Positions 5,879 through 14,891 of a DNA stretch of 64,000 nt are shown here, in pieces (the first letter of the stretch is position 1; every line of letters begins with the position of its first letter). The notes under the pieces were generated by a model. It searched no databases, was not told where the DNA came from, and saw only the letters and a program-made list of their open reading frames with translations. Both the position numbers and the translations under genes were made by a program. Source of the DNA: Leadbetterella lacustris (GTDB lineage: Bacteria; Bacteroidota; Bacteroidia; Cytophagales; Spirosomataceae). The stretch is taken from NCBI GenBank assembly GCA_965234335.1, contig OZ248458.1, positions 124,001 to 188,000 of the forward strand, read 5' to 3'.

Positions 5879-7692
5879 TGGCAAAGGGCAGACATGGTGC
5901 TGGCGTAGATTTAGCACCCGAAGATAAAAAAAAACTAAGTAAAGACGGATTGAAAAAAGCGATTGCTCTTTTCAAATTTACATTACCTTACAAAAACACC
6001 TACATTATTGGTATGTTGTTTTTGGTATTTTCTACGGTTACTACCATGGTTTTTCCGCTATTGATAGGCGAAATGACCAAAGTAATGGAAGGCAAATCGC
6101 AGTATAGCATCAATCAAGTGGCTGCTTTCTTTGCAGTAATATTGGTAGCTCAAGGCATTTTTTCGTTTTTTAGGGTATATTTTTTCTCTATTGTGAGCGA
6201 AAAAACCGCCGCCGATATTCGCAAAATTGTTTACGATAAATTCATTACTTCTCCCATCTCGTTTTTTGAAAACAACCGCGTTGGCGATCTCATGAGTCGC
6301 ATTACGTCGGATGTTTCGGCTATACAGAGTGTACTCTCTACTACTTTAGCGGAGTTCTTCAGGCAAGTGGCCACGTTGGTGATAGGTATAGCCATGTTGA
6401 TTTATATTTCGTGGAAGCTCACTTTGTTTATGTTGGCAACCTTTCCGATAATCGTGGTAGCGGCTTTGGTTTTTGGAAAATATATCAGAACCATCTCTAA
6501 AAAAGTACAAGAAAAACTAGCGGAAGCCAACGTCATTGTGGAAGAATCGTTGCAATCTGTTTCCATCGTAAAGGCATTTACCAACGAAAAACTAGAGTCT
6601 AACAGATTCTCAAAATCCGTTGCAGAATCTGTTACCTTGGCACTCAAAGCCGCCACTTTACGAGGGGGATTCATTACGTTCTTCATTATAGGGCTCTTTG
6701 GAGGCATCGTGTTGGTAATATGGTTTGGAGGAAATTTGGTGATAGAAAAAGAGATTTTAATAGCCGACCTTATTACATTCCTTACCTTAACCATTTTCAT
6801 AGGAGGTTCTATGAGCGGCCTGGGAGATTTGTATGCTCAACTTCAAAGAACCGTAGGAGCGTCTGAAAGAATATTGGAAATTTTGGAAGAAAAATCTGAA
6901 GTAGATATTGAAAAAGAAAAAGTCCTGAATCCGATTGAAGGAAACATATCTTTCAAAAACGTCAGATTCAGCTACCCTTCCAGAAAAGACGTGGAAGTGC
7001 TGAAAGGAATAAATTTAGAAATAGCGTCTGGAAAAAAAATAGCTTTGGTTGGACATTCTGGAGCTGGAAAATCGACAATAGTGCAATTGCTTATGAAATT
7101 CTACCCCGACTTTCAAGGCGAAATATTGATTGACGGACACGACATAAAGGCTCAAGATGTCACTTATCTCAGACAAAACATAGCCATAGTGCCGCAAGAA
7201 GTCATATTGTTTGGTGGTACCATACTCGAAAACATTGCCTATGGAAATCCTGCTGCCACTGTGGAAGAAGTAGAATCAGCCGCTCGCAAAGCCAATGCTT
7301 ACGAGTTTATTGAGAAATTTCCAGACAAATTTGAAACCATAGTGGGTGACAGAGGCATCAAACTCTCTGGAGGACAAAGGCAAAGAATAGCCATTGCTAG
7401 GGCAATATTGAAAGACCCTGCCATATTACTCCTCGACGAAGCCACAAGTGCATTGGATTCTGAATCGGAAAAGTTGGTGCAAGACGCACTGAACGAACTC
7501 ATGAAAGGTCGTACTTCTATAATCATTGCCCACAGATTGGCCACGATTCGCAACGCCGACCAGATATATGTATTAAAAGACGGCCTTATCGCTGAATCGG
7601 GTACGCACGAAAGTTTGATTTTGAAAAACGAAGGAATTTATGCAAATTTGGTAAAAATGCAGTTTGATATAGTTTCTTACGAAATGGTTTAA
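5878..7692 (+). CDS. ABC exporter, fused permease and ATPase (MsbA/LmrA type)
   Basis: 604 residues. A six-helix exporter domain (about 30-340) is followed by an ATPase domain. Walker A is GHSGAGKST (392-400), the signature LSGGQ is 496-500, Walker B is ILLLDE (516-521) and the H-loop His is 552. All catalytic positions are intact. Such half-transporters work as homodimers exporting lipids or drugs; the substrate cannot be told. It overlaps gldB by one base and is followed within two bases by a Fur-family gene, forming a compact operon with engB. Confidence 0.9.
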   Translation: MAKGRHGAGVDLAPEDKKKLSKDGLKKAIALFKFTLPYKNTYIIGMLFLVFSTVTTMVFPLLIGEMTKVMEGKSQYSINQVAAFFAVILVAQGIFSFFRVYFFSIVSEKTAADIRKIVYDKFITSPISFFENNRVGDLMSRITSDVSAIQSVLSTTLAEFFRQVATLVIGIAMLIYISWKLTLFMLATFPIIVVAALVFGKYIRTISKKVQEKLAEANVIVEESLQSVSIVKAFTNEKLESNRFSKSVAESVTLALKAATLRGGFITFFIIGLFGGIVLVIWFGGNLVIEKEILIADLITFLTLTIFIGGSMSGLGDLYAQLQRTVGASERILEILEEKSEVDIEKEKVLNPIEGNISFKNVRFSYPSRKDVEVLKGINLEIASGKKIALVGHSGAGKSTIVQLLMKFYPDFQGEILIDGHDIKAQDVTYLRQNIAIVPQEVILFGGTILENIAYGNPAATVEEVESAARKANAYEFIEKFPDKFETIVGDRGIKLSGGQRQRIAIARAILKDPAILLLDEATSALDSESEKLVQDALNELMKGRTSIIIAHRLATIRNADQIYVLKDGLIAESGTHESLILKNEGIYANLVKMQFDIVSYEMV

Positions 7693-7693
7693 A

Positions 7694-8110
7694 ATGGAAA
7701 ACAACGCACTCGGCATCTTACGCCAATATGACCTCAGACATACCGACACCCGAGAGAATATACTTAATGGTTTTCTTCAAAAATCGTCGGCTCTGTCGCA
7801 TGGAGACATCGAAACCTACCTCACTGATGGATTTGATAGGGTGACAATTTACCGAACGCTCAAGACATTTCTCGACAAGGGAATCATTCATAAGATACTA
7901 GACGACAACGGCGGTGTGAAATATGCACTTTGTAAAGACCAGTGTGCCTTGGGACATCACCACCATGACCACGTGCACTTCAAGTGCTCAGCCTGCAACG
8001 AGACTTTCTGCTTAGAAAAATTTCTGATACCAGAAATCATACTTCCAGAGGGTTACCAAAGAAAAGAAATCAATGTATTGGTTCAAGGAACTTGCCCCAA
8101 ATGCAATTAA
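7694..8110 (+). CDS. Fur-family metal-responsive repressor (Zur/Fur type)
   Basis: 138 residues. A winged helix occupies about 10-65 (DRVTIYRTLKTFLDKGII). The metal-binding C-terminal half contains HHHHDHVHFKC (88-98), then CxxC at 98/101 and CPKC at 134-137, which together form a structural zinc site and a His-rich sensory site. The unusually long His cluster favours a zinc or iron sensor, but the metal cannot be assigned. It lies two bases after the ABC exporter and ten bases before engB. Confidence 0.85.
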   Translation: MENNALGILRQYDLRHTDTRENILNGFLQKSSALSHGDIETYLTDGFDRVTIYRTLKTFLDKGIIHKILDDNGGVKYALCKDQCALGHHHHDHVHFKCSACNETFCLEKFLIPEIILPEGYQRKEINVLVQGTCPKCN

Positions 8111-8120
8111 AAACAGTAAA

Positions 8121-8723
8121 ATGTATCAAATAAAAGAAGCAAAGTTTAATAAAAGTGCCTCCAAGGTAGAGCATTGTCCGCAAGATGAGCTGCCCGAAAT
8201 CGCATTTATCGGTAGGTCAAATGTAGGAAAATCCTCCTTGCTGAATATGCTTACGGGCGTAAAAAACCTTGCAAAAACCTCCTCAACTCCAGGCAAAACG
8301 CAACTTATCAATCACTTTCTGATTGATAACAAATGGCATTTGGTAGATTTACCCGGCTATGGCTACGCCAAAGTGCCGGTTTCGGAAAAAGCCAAATGGG
8401 AAAAAATGACTTGGGATTATTTACTTCAGAGACCTAACCTCTTGTATGTTTTTGTTTTACTGGACATTAGACTTTCACCACAAAAAAAAGACTTAGAATT
8501 TATACAAAAGCTAGGCGAAAATGGAGTTCCTCTGAAACTAGTTTTTACCAAAGCCGACAAAGTGAAGACCATGGAAGGTCAGAAGAATATCACCGATTTT
8601 ATGGGGTCTCTGTCAGAAACATGGCAGATATTGCCCGAGTACTTTATAAGTTCGGCGGAAAGAAAAACAGGCAAAACAGAAATATTAGGATTAATAGAAG
8701 AGATAATCTTCCCTAATTATTAA
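8121..8723 (+). CDS. engB: Ribosome-biogenesis GTPase EngB (YsxC/YihA)
   Basis: 200 residues from the ATG at 8121; the longer reading frame starts inside the fur-type gene and is not needed. GTPase motifs are all present: G1 GRSNVGKSS (31-39), G2 in TPGKT (56-60), G3 DLPGYG (76-81), G4 TKAD and G5 near SSAE. EngB assists assembly of the 50S subunit. It is the last gene of the gldB-ABC-fur-engB run. Confidence 0.92.
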   Translation: MYQIKEAKFNKSASKVEHCPQDELPEIAFIGRSNVGKSSLLNMLTGVKNLAKTSSTPGKTQLINHFLIDNKWHLVDLPGYGYAKVPVSEKAKWEKMTWDYLLQRPNLLYVFVLLDIRLSPQKKDLEFIQKLGENGVPLKLVFTKADKVKTMEGQKNITDFMGSLSETWQILPEYFISSAERKTGKTEILGLIEEIIFPNY

Positions 8724-8767
8724 TTTATTTTAATTTATATTTGCAGAAAATTTTATAAATCATAGGA

Positions 8768-9676
8768 ATGGCGACAGAATATTTGGGAATAGACGTTGGC
8801 GGGACAAATGTTAAAATGGGTATTGTAAATGCCGAATCAGGGAACATTACAAAATTTTACAGTCACGACACAGGATCATGGAGAGCAACAGGACATTTTG
8901 TAGATAATCTAGGTGATGCTATAGCTGTTCAACTCAAAGAAAACCCCGAAGTCAAAAAAATCGGAATCGGAGTGCCCGGTCTTATATCTCGTGATAGATC
9001 AACTTTGATGGAAATCACTGCCATTCCTGAAACTGACGGCACACCTATCATTCCACTGCTAAAGAAAAGATTCCCGGAGCATGATTTTTTCCTAGAAAAT
9101 GATGCAAATGCCGCAGCACTAGGCGAATACTACTTTGGTGAAGAAAAATTGCCAGAAGATTATATATTTGTAACACTTGGCACTGGCGTAGGTGGTGCTG
9201 CTATAATAGACAAATTGGTGTTTAAAGGTGGTGGCGGAAATGCTATGGAACCCGGCCACATGCCATCTGTAAACGGTAAAGTATTAGAAAGAAACATAGG
9301 TAAAAACGAGCTTTTAGACTTAGCTAATAAAATGCGTGGCGAGTTTAATGGCGAGACAAGACTACCAAGCGATGGCTCTATTTCTACTACCGGTTTAGTA
9401 GCGGCTGCCTCAGATGGTGACGTACTTGCACTTCAAATATTCGACGTGGTAGGAACTTTATTGGGCGATGGATTGGTTTCAATGATTAGAATTCTTGACA
9501 TCACCACCATTCTTATCGGAGGTGGACTATCGGCTTCATTTGAATATATCATGCCAGCCGTAAACCGTCAATTAAACTACTGGCTAACACCTTACTATAT
9601 GAAAACATTAGAGATTAAAAGAGCTACTTTGGCAAATGACGCAGGTCTGTTAGGTGCTGCCAGCTTGTGCTTTTAA
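8768..9676 (+). CDS. ROK-family sugar kinase (glucokinase-like)
   Basis: 302 residues with the N-terminal phosphate loop LGIDVGGTNVKMGIV (6-20), the second ATP-binding stretch VTLGTGVGGA and the catalytic ENDANAAALGEYYFG region, where the Asp of NDAN is the usual base. The ROK zinc motif CxCGxxGC expected after GHM is absent (the text reads GHMPSVNGK), as in some bacterial glucokinases. The likely substrate is glucose or an amino sugar. TATATTTG at 8736-8743 may be its -7 box. It is closed by the terminator at 9698-9733. Confidence 0.82.
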   Translation: MATEYLGIDVGGTNVKMGIVNAESGNITKFYSHDTGSWRATGHFVDNLGDAIAVQLKENPEVKKIGIGVPGLISRDRSTLMEITAIPETDGTPIIPLLKKRFPEHDFFLENDANAAALGEYYFGEEKLPEDYIFVTLGTGVGGAAIIDKLVFKGGGGNAMEPGHMPSVNGKVLERNIGKNELLDLANKMRGEFNGETRLPSDGSISTTGLVAAASDGDVLALQIFDVVGTLLGDGLVSMIRILDITTILIGGGLSASFEYIMPAVNRQLNYWLTPYYMKTLEIKRATLANDAGLLGAASLCF

Positions 9677-9697
9677 TTATTGGTAAAATATTTCAAG

Positions 9698-9733
9698 AAA
9701 CGTCTCATTTTTAAAGATTTGAGGCGTTTTTTA
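9698..9733 (+). terminator. Rho-independent terminator after ROK kinase
   Basis: Stem AAACGTCTCA/TGAGGCGTTT (one G-U pair) around a 12-base loop, then a T run. Confidence 0.65.
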
Positions 9734-9841
9734 TTTAATTTCAATTCTAAAAACAACCGCTAAATGGCTAGGATGCGAAGAAAAAACTCAATTACGTGTC
9801 CTTAACAAAACTTATGCGTTCGTTTCTAAAACTTTATAGCC

Positions 9842-10312
9842 TTGGCCCGTAACTCCTACCCCATTTACTCGCACGAATATTTCATGGCCAAAGCTTTGGA
9901 CTTAGCCATGGATGCCTATGAAAAAGACGAAGTACCTGTGGGTGCCATTGTAGTAGCAGAAGGCAAAACAATTATAGGGAAAGGAGTAAACCAAACCGAG
10001 CAATTACATGATGTAACAGCCCATGCCGAAATATTGGCCATAACAGCAGCATCCAACTTTTTGGCTGCAAAATATCTCAAAAACTGCACACTTTACGTAA
10101 CCCTTGAGCCTTGTGTAATGTGTGCAGGAGCCTTGGCTTGGTCACAAATTGACCGAGTAATTTTTGGAGCTTATGACAAGAAAAAGGGTTTTACTCTAAT
10201 TCATCAGCCCATTCTACACCCCAAAACCGATGTTATTGGGGGAATTCTGCAGTCAGAATCAGAAGCCTTGCTGAAAAGCTTTTTCAAAAAATTAAGATTA
10301 AAATATTTCTGA
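9842..10312 (+). CDS. tadA: tRNA-specific adenosine deaminase TadA
   Basis: 156 residues in the family's usual size range. It deaminates A34 to inosine in tRNA-Arg(ACG). Zinc and catalytic residues are visible as HAE (61-63) and PCVMC (90-94), and VPVGAIVV (31-38) is the typical first strand. The start is a TTG at 9842, chosen because the family-conserved DEYFM-like segment (HEYFMAKAL) would be lost with the first ATG at 9884, and a stop lies 15 bases upstream. Confidence 0.88.
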   Translation: MARNSYPIYSHEYFMAKALDLAMDAYEKDEVPVGAIVVAEGKTIIGKGVNQTEQLHDVTAHAEILAITAASNFLAAKYLKNCTLYVTLEPCVMCAGALAWSQIDRVIFGAYDKKKGFTLIHQPILHPKTDVIGGILQSESEALLKSFFKKLRLKYF

Positions 10313-10363
10313 CATTTGTCATTTGAATCAGAAGTTACTTTAAAGACTTTTGCAAAAAAAGAA

Positions 10364-10486
10364 ATGACTTTAGCATATTTCATAGCTGCCATCCTAATTC
10401 TACACTTTGTGGTGGGTATTGCATATTTGATTTACAAAATCAATACCTCAAAGCCCAATAATGACTTGAAAAAAGAAAACGAATAA
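10364..10486 (+). CDS. Small single-helix membrane protein
   Basis: 40 residues: one hydrophobic helix (about 3-26, YFIAAILILHFVVGIAYLIY) then a polar tail ending KKENE. It starts 51 bases after tadA on the same strand. No family is recognised. The composition and stop-free run are consistent with a genuine small membrane protein, but it is short enough to be accidental. Confidence 0.4.
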   Translation: MTLAYFIAAILILHFVVGIAYLIYKINTSKPNNDLKKENE

Positions 10487-10557
10487 TGTTCTAATTTTTG
10501 AATTGCTTCATTTTTCTTCAAGAAAAACAAATTCTTTTCAGATTCTTTTGGAAATAT

Positions 10558-10735
10558 TTAGCGATATCTGTTATAAAATCAATAGTTGTCGCTATTTATT
10601 GAGCCTCTAATCATCGATAACTCTACATTTTTTATAGTTATCGCTATTTATCTAATATTTAATTAGCGACATTGGTATAGTTTGTATAGTTATCGCAATT
10701 TATAACACATAAAAATAGCGATAAATAAAATATTA
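10558..10735. repeat. Array of repeats with 52-bp period
   Basis: ATAGTTrTCGCtATTTAT occurs at 10582-10599, 10634-10651 and 10686-10703, exactly 52 bp apart. A partner motif in the opposite sense (AGCGATA/AGCGACA) recurs at about 10561, 10613, 10665 and 10717. Neighbouring motifs can pair, for example CGATAACT at 10615-10622 with AGTTATCG at 10636-10643. The array ends 20 bases before the ATPase pseudogene. Confidence 0.6.
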
Positions 10736-10757
10736 TTTTCTTTTGAATCATAATTGA

Positions 10758-12168
10758 ATGATTATGAGCACAATAGGAAGAAAAAAAAGAAAAAGAAGAA
10801 TTTAAGGACTTTATGAATTCTGGCAGGTCAGAATTTGTAGTAGTATATGGACGAAGAAGAGTTGGAAAAACATACCTCATAAAACAATACTTTTAAAACA
10901 AATTTACTTTTTATTCGACTGGCCTGGCTGAGGAAAAATCTAGTGTTCAGTTGGCCAATTTTAATGCTGCACTAAAACAAAACCCTTTTTATGAAAACCA
11001 AAAAGATGCAGACAATTGGATGGATGCATTCAAAAACCTCATAGGCATACTAGAAAAAACAGAGAACGAAACAAAGGTAATATTTATAGATGAATTGCCA
11101 TGGATGGACACAAGAGACGCTGGACTGATACCTGCAATAGATTACTTTTGGAACAGTTGGGCAAGTGCGAGAAATCACATAAAACTAATAGTTTGTGGCT
11201 CAGCGGCATCCTGGATGATAGATAAACTCCTAAAAACACAAAAGGACTTTACAATAGAGCTACAAACAAAATAAAGCCGAAACCATTTTCGCTAAAAGAA
11301 ACAAAAGAATACCTAATAGCGAATGGCGGAAATTTTGATAATTATCAGATCATAGAAATCTACATGGCCTTTGGAGGAATTCCGTACTACTTAAACTTTA
11401 TAAAACAAAATGAAAGTGCCGCTCAAAACAAAAACAGATTGTTTTTTGGAGAACAAGCAAAACTTAGAGACGAATACAATCTACTATTTGCCTCATTATT
11501 TAAAAATTATCAAAAACATACTACAATAATAGCTGCTCTTTCGACAAAGAAAAAAGGCTTGTTTAAAAATGAAATAGTAAAGGCAACAAATATTAAAGAT
11601 GGCGGAACGCTAACAAAATTATTAGAAAGAACTCGAAGCGAGTGATTTCATCAGGAAATATGCTATGCCAGGCAAAAAAATAAGAAATAACATGTACCAA
11701 CTAACAGACAACTTCACTTTGTTCTTTAAAAATTTTGTAGAAAACTCAAACGCTTCCGAAGATAACCTGTGGATAAATTCAATAAATACACCACAATATT
11801 ATACCTGGGCTGGAAACGCTTTTGAAATAGTATGCCTTATTCATACACAAGAAATTAAGAAAGCTCTAGGCATATCAGGAATCCAAACAACAACTTACGC
11901 TTGGTCAAACTCAAAAACACAAATTGATTTGATTTTTGACAGAAAAGACAACGTGATAAATTTAATAGAAATAAAATTTTCACATGATAAATTTACCATT
12001 TCAAAAGACTATGAGGCCAAACTACTTCATAAATTAACCGAATTTAAAGAATCTATAAAAACCAAAAAAGCCATTTGGCTTATATTGCTCTCCACTTATG
12101 GCTTAACTTCAGTAAATAATACTGGAGCTATACATACTAATTTGAAAATGGATGTATTATTTGAGTAA
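10758..12168 (+). pseudogene. Degenerate archaeal-type AAA ATPase (ATPase_2/DUF234-like)
   Basis: Reading across frames restores one protein of about 465 residues: VVVYGRRRVGKTYLIKQYF (Walker A), KVIFIDELPWMD (Walker B), a sensor region LIVCGSAASWM, NRATNKIKPKPFSLKETKEY, then a nuclease-like C-terminus with the segment IDLIFDRKDNVINLIEIKF. At least four lesions break it: an extra A in the A run near 10780, a nonsense TAA at 10891-10893, a one-base loss near 11235 and an extra base near 11622. It is therefore dead. The family is common in Bacteroidota as solitary, mobile-looking genes of uncertain function. Confidence 0.85.
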
Positions 12169-12302
12169 TAAACCGTGTTGACAAAAATAAATTTACGAAT
12201 AAGAGCGGTAAAATCCTATTTTTTTCATCCCATTCGAACACATTTTAAAAAACTGATGTTAAACACTTATAGATAGAAAAACAAGTTTAACGAAATACAA
12301 TT

Positions 12303-12917
12303 ATGGCTTTTACATTAGCACCCCTTCCTTACGCAAACGATGCTCTAGAACCACATTTTGATGCACTAACCATGGAAATTCACCATGACCGTCATCACCA
12401 AGCTTATGTTACAAATCTTAATGCAGCCATTGCTGGAACAGATTTGGAAGGTAAGACCATTGAAGAAATTTTGGCTAATATCAGCAAAGCTCCGATGCCA
12501 GTAAGAAACAACGGAGGTGGACATTACAACCATGATTTGTTCTGGAATATTCTTGCTCCGCAAGGAGTGGGTGGCAATCTTTCGGGTCCTTTAAAAGAAG
12601 CAATTATTGCCGCTTTTGGTTCTGTGGATGATTTCAAAACTGTATTCAAAACCGCTGCAACAACAAGATTTGGATCAGGTTGGGCATGGTTAATCGCCAA
12701 AGAAGACGGCTCTGTTGCTGTAACTTCTACGCCAAACCAAGACAATCCTTTGATGGACATCGCAGAAGTAAAAGGCACGCCGCTTTTGGGACTTGACGTG
12801 TGGGAACATGCCTATTATTTAAAATTCCAAAATAAACGTCCTGACTATGTGGACACTTTCTGGACATTGGTAAACTGGAACGCCGTAGAAGCTAGATATG
12901 CGGCTGCAAAGAAATAA
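12303..12917 (+). CDS. Superoxide dismutase, Mn/Fe family
   Basis: 204 residues, full length. The four metal ligands are visible: His27 (in MEIHHDRHH), His77 (in HYNHDLFW), Asp165 and His169 (in DVWEHAYY). It converts superoxide to peroxide and oxygen in the cytoplasm; the sequence does not settle manganese versus iron. It is monocistronic, with a terminator at 12942-12968. Confidence 0.93.
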   Translation: MAFTLAPLPYANDALEPHFDALTMEIHHDRHHQAYVTNLNAAIAGTDLEGKTIEEILANISKAPMPVRNNGGGHYNHDLFWNILAPQGVGGNLSGPLKEAIIAAFGSVDDFKTVFKTAATTRFGSGWAWLIAKEDGSVAVTSTPNQDNPLMDIAEVKGTPLLGLDVWEHAYYLKFQNKRPDYVDTFWTLVNWNAVEARYAAAKK

Positions 12918-12941
12918 AATTTAGATGTTTAAAGTTTAAGG

Positions 12942-12968
12942 AGGGCGGACGTTTGTCTGCCCTTTTTT
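12942..12968 (+). terminator. Rho-independent terminator after superoxide dismutase
   Basis: AGGGCGGAC/GTCTGCCCT stem (one G-U pair), GTTT loop and a run of seven T. Confidence 0.8.
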
Positions 12969-12990
12969 TGTAAAATAAAAACTCAAATAT

Positions 12991-13020
12991 TTTGATTTAT
13001 AAAATTCCTGGCTACATTTG
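12991..13020 (+). promoter_or_regulatory. Promoter of the trp leader
   Basis: TTTG at 12991-12994 and TACATTTG at 13013-13020, 18 bases apart, match the Bacteroidota -33/-7 promoter. The predicted start of transcription falls at or next to the ATG of the leader peptide at 13025. Confidence 0.65.
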
Positions 13021-13024
13021 CGAT

Positions 13025-13084
13025 ATGAAATTATTAAACAACGTAGCAAATAAAAGTTGGTGGCGTTCCTCTCTATTGAGTTGA
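13025..13084 (+). CDS. trpL: trp leader peptide
   Basis: 19 residues, MKLLNNVANKSWWRSSLLS, with tandem Trp codons at 13058-13063, about 40 bases before a terminator hairpin and upstream of trpE. This is the classic layout for ribosome-mediated attenuation: stalling at the Trp codons when charged tRNA-Trp is scarce should favour read-through into trpE. The promoter places the transcript start almost at the ATG, so translation may begin without a 5' leader. Confidence 0.8.
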   Translation: MKLLNNVANKSWWRSSLLS

Positions 13085-13117
13085 GCAACATTCCGCTATG
13101 TGGTTTTATACATAATT

Positions 13118-13152
13118 ACGGCTTGCTGTTCAAAACGGCAAGCCGTTTTTTT
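13118..13152 (+). terminator. trp attenuator
   Basis: Stem ACGGCTTGC (13118-13126) with GCAAGCCGT (13138-13146), an 11-base loop and seven T. It lies 33 bases after the stop of the leader peptide and well before trpE. Five bases of the 5' arm (TTGCT, 13123-13127) could pair instead with AGCAA at 13084-13088, a weak candidate antiterminator. Confidence 0.75.
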
Positions 13153-13170
13153 GTGGCTTCGGCTCCGCTC

Positions 13171-13345
13171 AGCCACCAAAGTGTAACAATAGCTTAGCCA
13201 CCAAAGTGTGACAATAGCTTAGCCACCAAAATGTGGCAATAGCTCAGCCGCCAAAATATAGAAATAAAACAGTACCCATAGCGTAGGCAAAGATCAGAAA
13301 CCAAAATATAGGCTTAACTTAGACACCAAAGTCGCCGATAAATTA
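13171..13345. repeat. Seven-unit 25-bp tandem repeat in the trpE leader
   Basis: Units begin at 13171, 13196, 13221, 13246, 13271, 13296 and 13321. The first three are nearly identical (AGCCACCAAAGTGT followed by ACAATAGCTT); later ones decay but keep the ACCAAA or CCAAA core. The array lies between the attenuator and the trpE start, so it is transcribed whenever read-through happens. The hairpin GTGGCT/AGCCAC (13153-13176) overlaps the first unit. The rest of the gap to 13426 is AT-rich with a small CTGTG/CACAG dyad at about 13379-13400. Confidence 0.8.
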
Positions 13346-13426
13346 GAATAATTTTAATACATAAAAAAGATTTACCCACTGTGGCTGATTAAAGTCACAG
13401 GAAAAAAAGTTAAGAAAAATTACACT

Positions 13427-14848
13427 ATGAAATTTAATATTACAAGTAGAAGCAAAAGATTATTGGCAGATACACTAACTCCAGTAAGTATTTTCCTACG
13501 GATAAGAGAGCAGTTTCAGCTTTCAGTTATTCTAGAAAGTGCTGATTATCATGCCATGCACAATAGTTTCAGCTATATCGCCTGCGACCCGATAGCTTCG
13601 TTTGTCTTAGATAACGACGAAGTTACGCAGTCGTTTCCAGATGGCACAACTGAGAAGTTCAAGTTGGCCACTCGAAAAGATGCTGTAAATGCTCTTCAAA
13701 CCTTTGCGGGCAGATTTAATCCTTCAGATAATGAACATTCTTTTATTTCAAATGGGCTTTTTGGACATATTACTTATGACTCCGTTGAATATTTTGAAGA
13801 TATCGAAATTCAAGAAAAAAGTCAAGAAACTGCAATTCCTCAAATTTTATACAGAGTTTACAGGTATGTGATTGCTGTCAATCATTTCAAAGACGAGCTT
13901 TTCCTGTTTGAACACGCCTATGCCAAAGACGGCGAAGAATCTAAATTTAAGGAAGATGGTCTTGACACCCTAGAGTTTTACGTAAAAAACCCGAAAAGGA
14001 CTTCGAGTAATTTCTCAAAAAAAGGTGATGAACAAACCAATATCAACGATGCAGATATGGTAAAAATCATTGAAAAATGCATCAAACATTGTTTGCGTGG
14101 AGACGTATTCCAAATAGTACCGTCTAGGAGATTTTCGCAAGAATATACGGGTGACGACTTCAATGTTTACCGAGCATTGCGTAGTATTAATCCATCTCCT
14201 TATTTGTTTTACTTTGATGGCGGAGATTATCACATTTTCGGCTCAAGTCCTGAAAAACAAATATTTATAAAAGACGGACAAGCAGAAATCCACCCGATTG
14301 CTGGTACGTTTAGGCGTACAGGAGACGATGCCAAAGATGCTGAATTGGCTCGCCAACTACATGCAGATCCAAAAGAATCTGCTGAACATGTGATGTTGGT
14401 AGATTTGGCCCGGAACGACCTTTCTCGCAGCTCAGACAAAGTACAAGTGGACATCTTCAAAGAGGTTCAGTTTTATAGTCATGTGATACATTTGGTATCT
14501 AAAGTAACGGGACACATGACCGAAGGCACCAACCCATTACAATTAGTAGCAGATACTTTTCCAGCAGGCACACTCTCAGGCTCGCCCAAACACATGGCCA
14601 TGAGTTTAATAAACGAAATGGAGCCTACCAACCGCAGTATTTATGGAGGAGCTATAGGATTTATGGATTTCAAAGGCAATTTTAATCACGCCATTGCTAT
14701 CCGAACATTTTTAAGCAAAAACAATACTTTGTACTTTCAGGCAGGAATGGGTGTAGTAGCAAAATCAGTGATAGAAACCGAAATGGCTGAAATTCATTTG
14801 AAGCTTGGAGCATTGAGGAAGGCTATAGAAATGGCAGGTGATATTTGA
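13427..14848 (+). CDS. trpE: Anthranilate synthase component I
   Basis: 473 residues. It forms anthranilate from chorismate in tryptophan biosynthesis, with ammonia delivered by TrpG. The chorismate-binding half carries the hallmark segments FQIVPSRRF, FGSSPEKQ, HPIAGTFRR, HVMLVDLARNDLSR, FPAGTLSGSPK and the closing QAGMGVVAKS. It lies behind the trp attenuator and repeat array. A DUF3052 gene separates it from trpG. Confidence 0.93.
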   Translation: MKFNITSRSKRLLADTLTPVSIFLRIREQFQLSVILESADYHAMHNSFSYIACDPIASFVLDNDEVTQSFPDGTTEKFKLATRKDAVNALQTFAGRFNPSDNEHSFISNGLFGHITYDSVEYFEDIEIQEKSQETAIPQILYRVYRYVIAVNHFKDELFLFEHAYAKDGEESKFKEDGLDTLEFYVKNPKRTSSNFSKKGDEQTNINDADMVKIIEKCIKHCLRGDVFQIVPSRRFSQEYTGDDFNVYRALRSINPSPYLFYFDGGDYHIFGSSPEKQIFIKDGQAEIHPIAGTFRRTGDDAKDAELARQLHADPKESAEHVMLVDLARNDLSRSSDKVQVDIFKEVQFYSHVIHLVSKVTGHMTEGTNPLQLVADTFPAGTLSGSPKHMAMSLINEMEPTNRSIYGGAIGFMDFKGNFNHAIAIRTFLSKNNTLYFQAGMGVVAKSVIETEMAEIHLKLGALRKAIEMAGDI

Positions 14849-14891
14849 AATCAAAAAACAAGGTTATAGTTTTTCTGAAAATATAATAGAG

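Noticed and set aside
10558..10735. CRISPR array
   Set aside because: The repeated core is only 18 bp and AT-rich, there are three copies, the spacers contain their own inverted motif at fixed offset, and no cas gene is near.
10758..12168. Programmed frameshifting in the ATPase gene
   Set aside because: Four lesions including a nonsense codon, without slippery sites of the expected kind, indicate decay.
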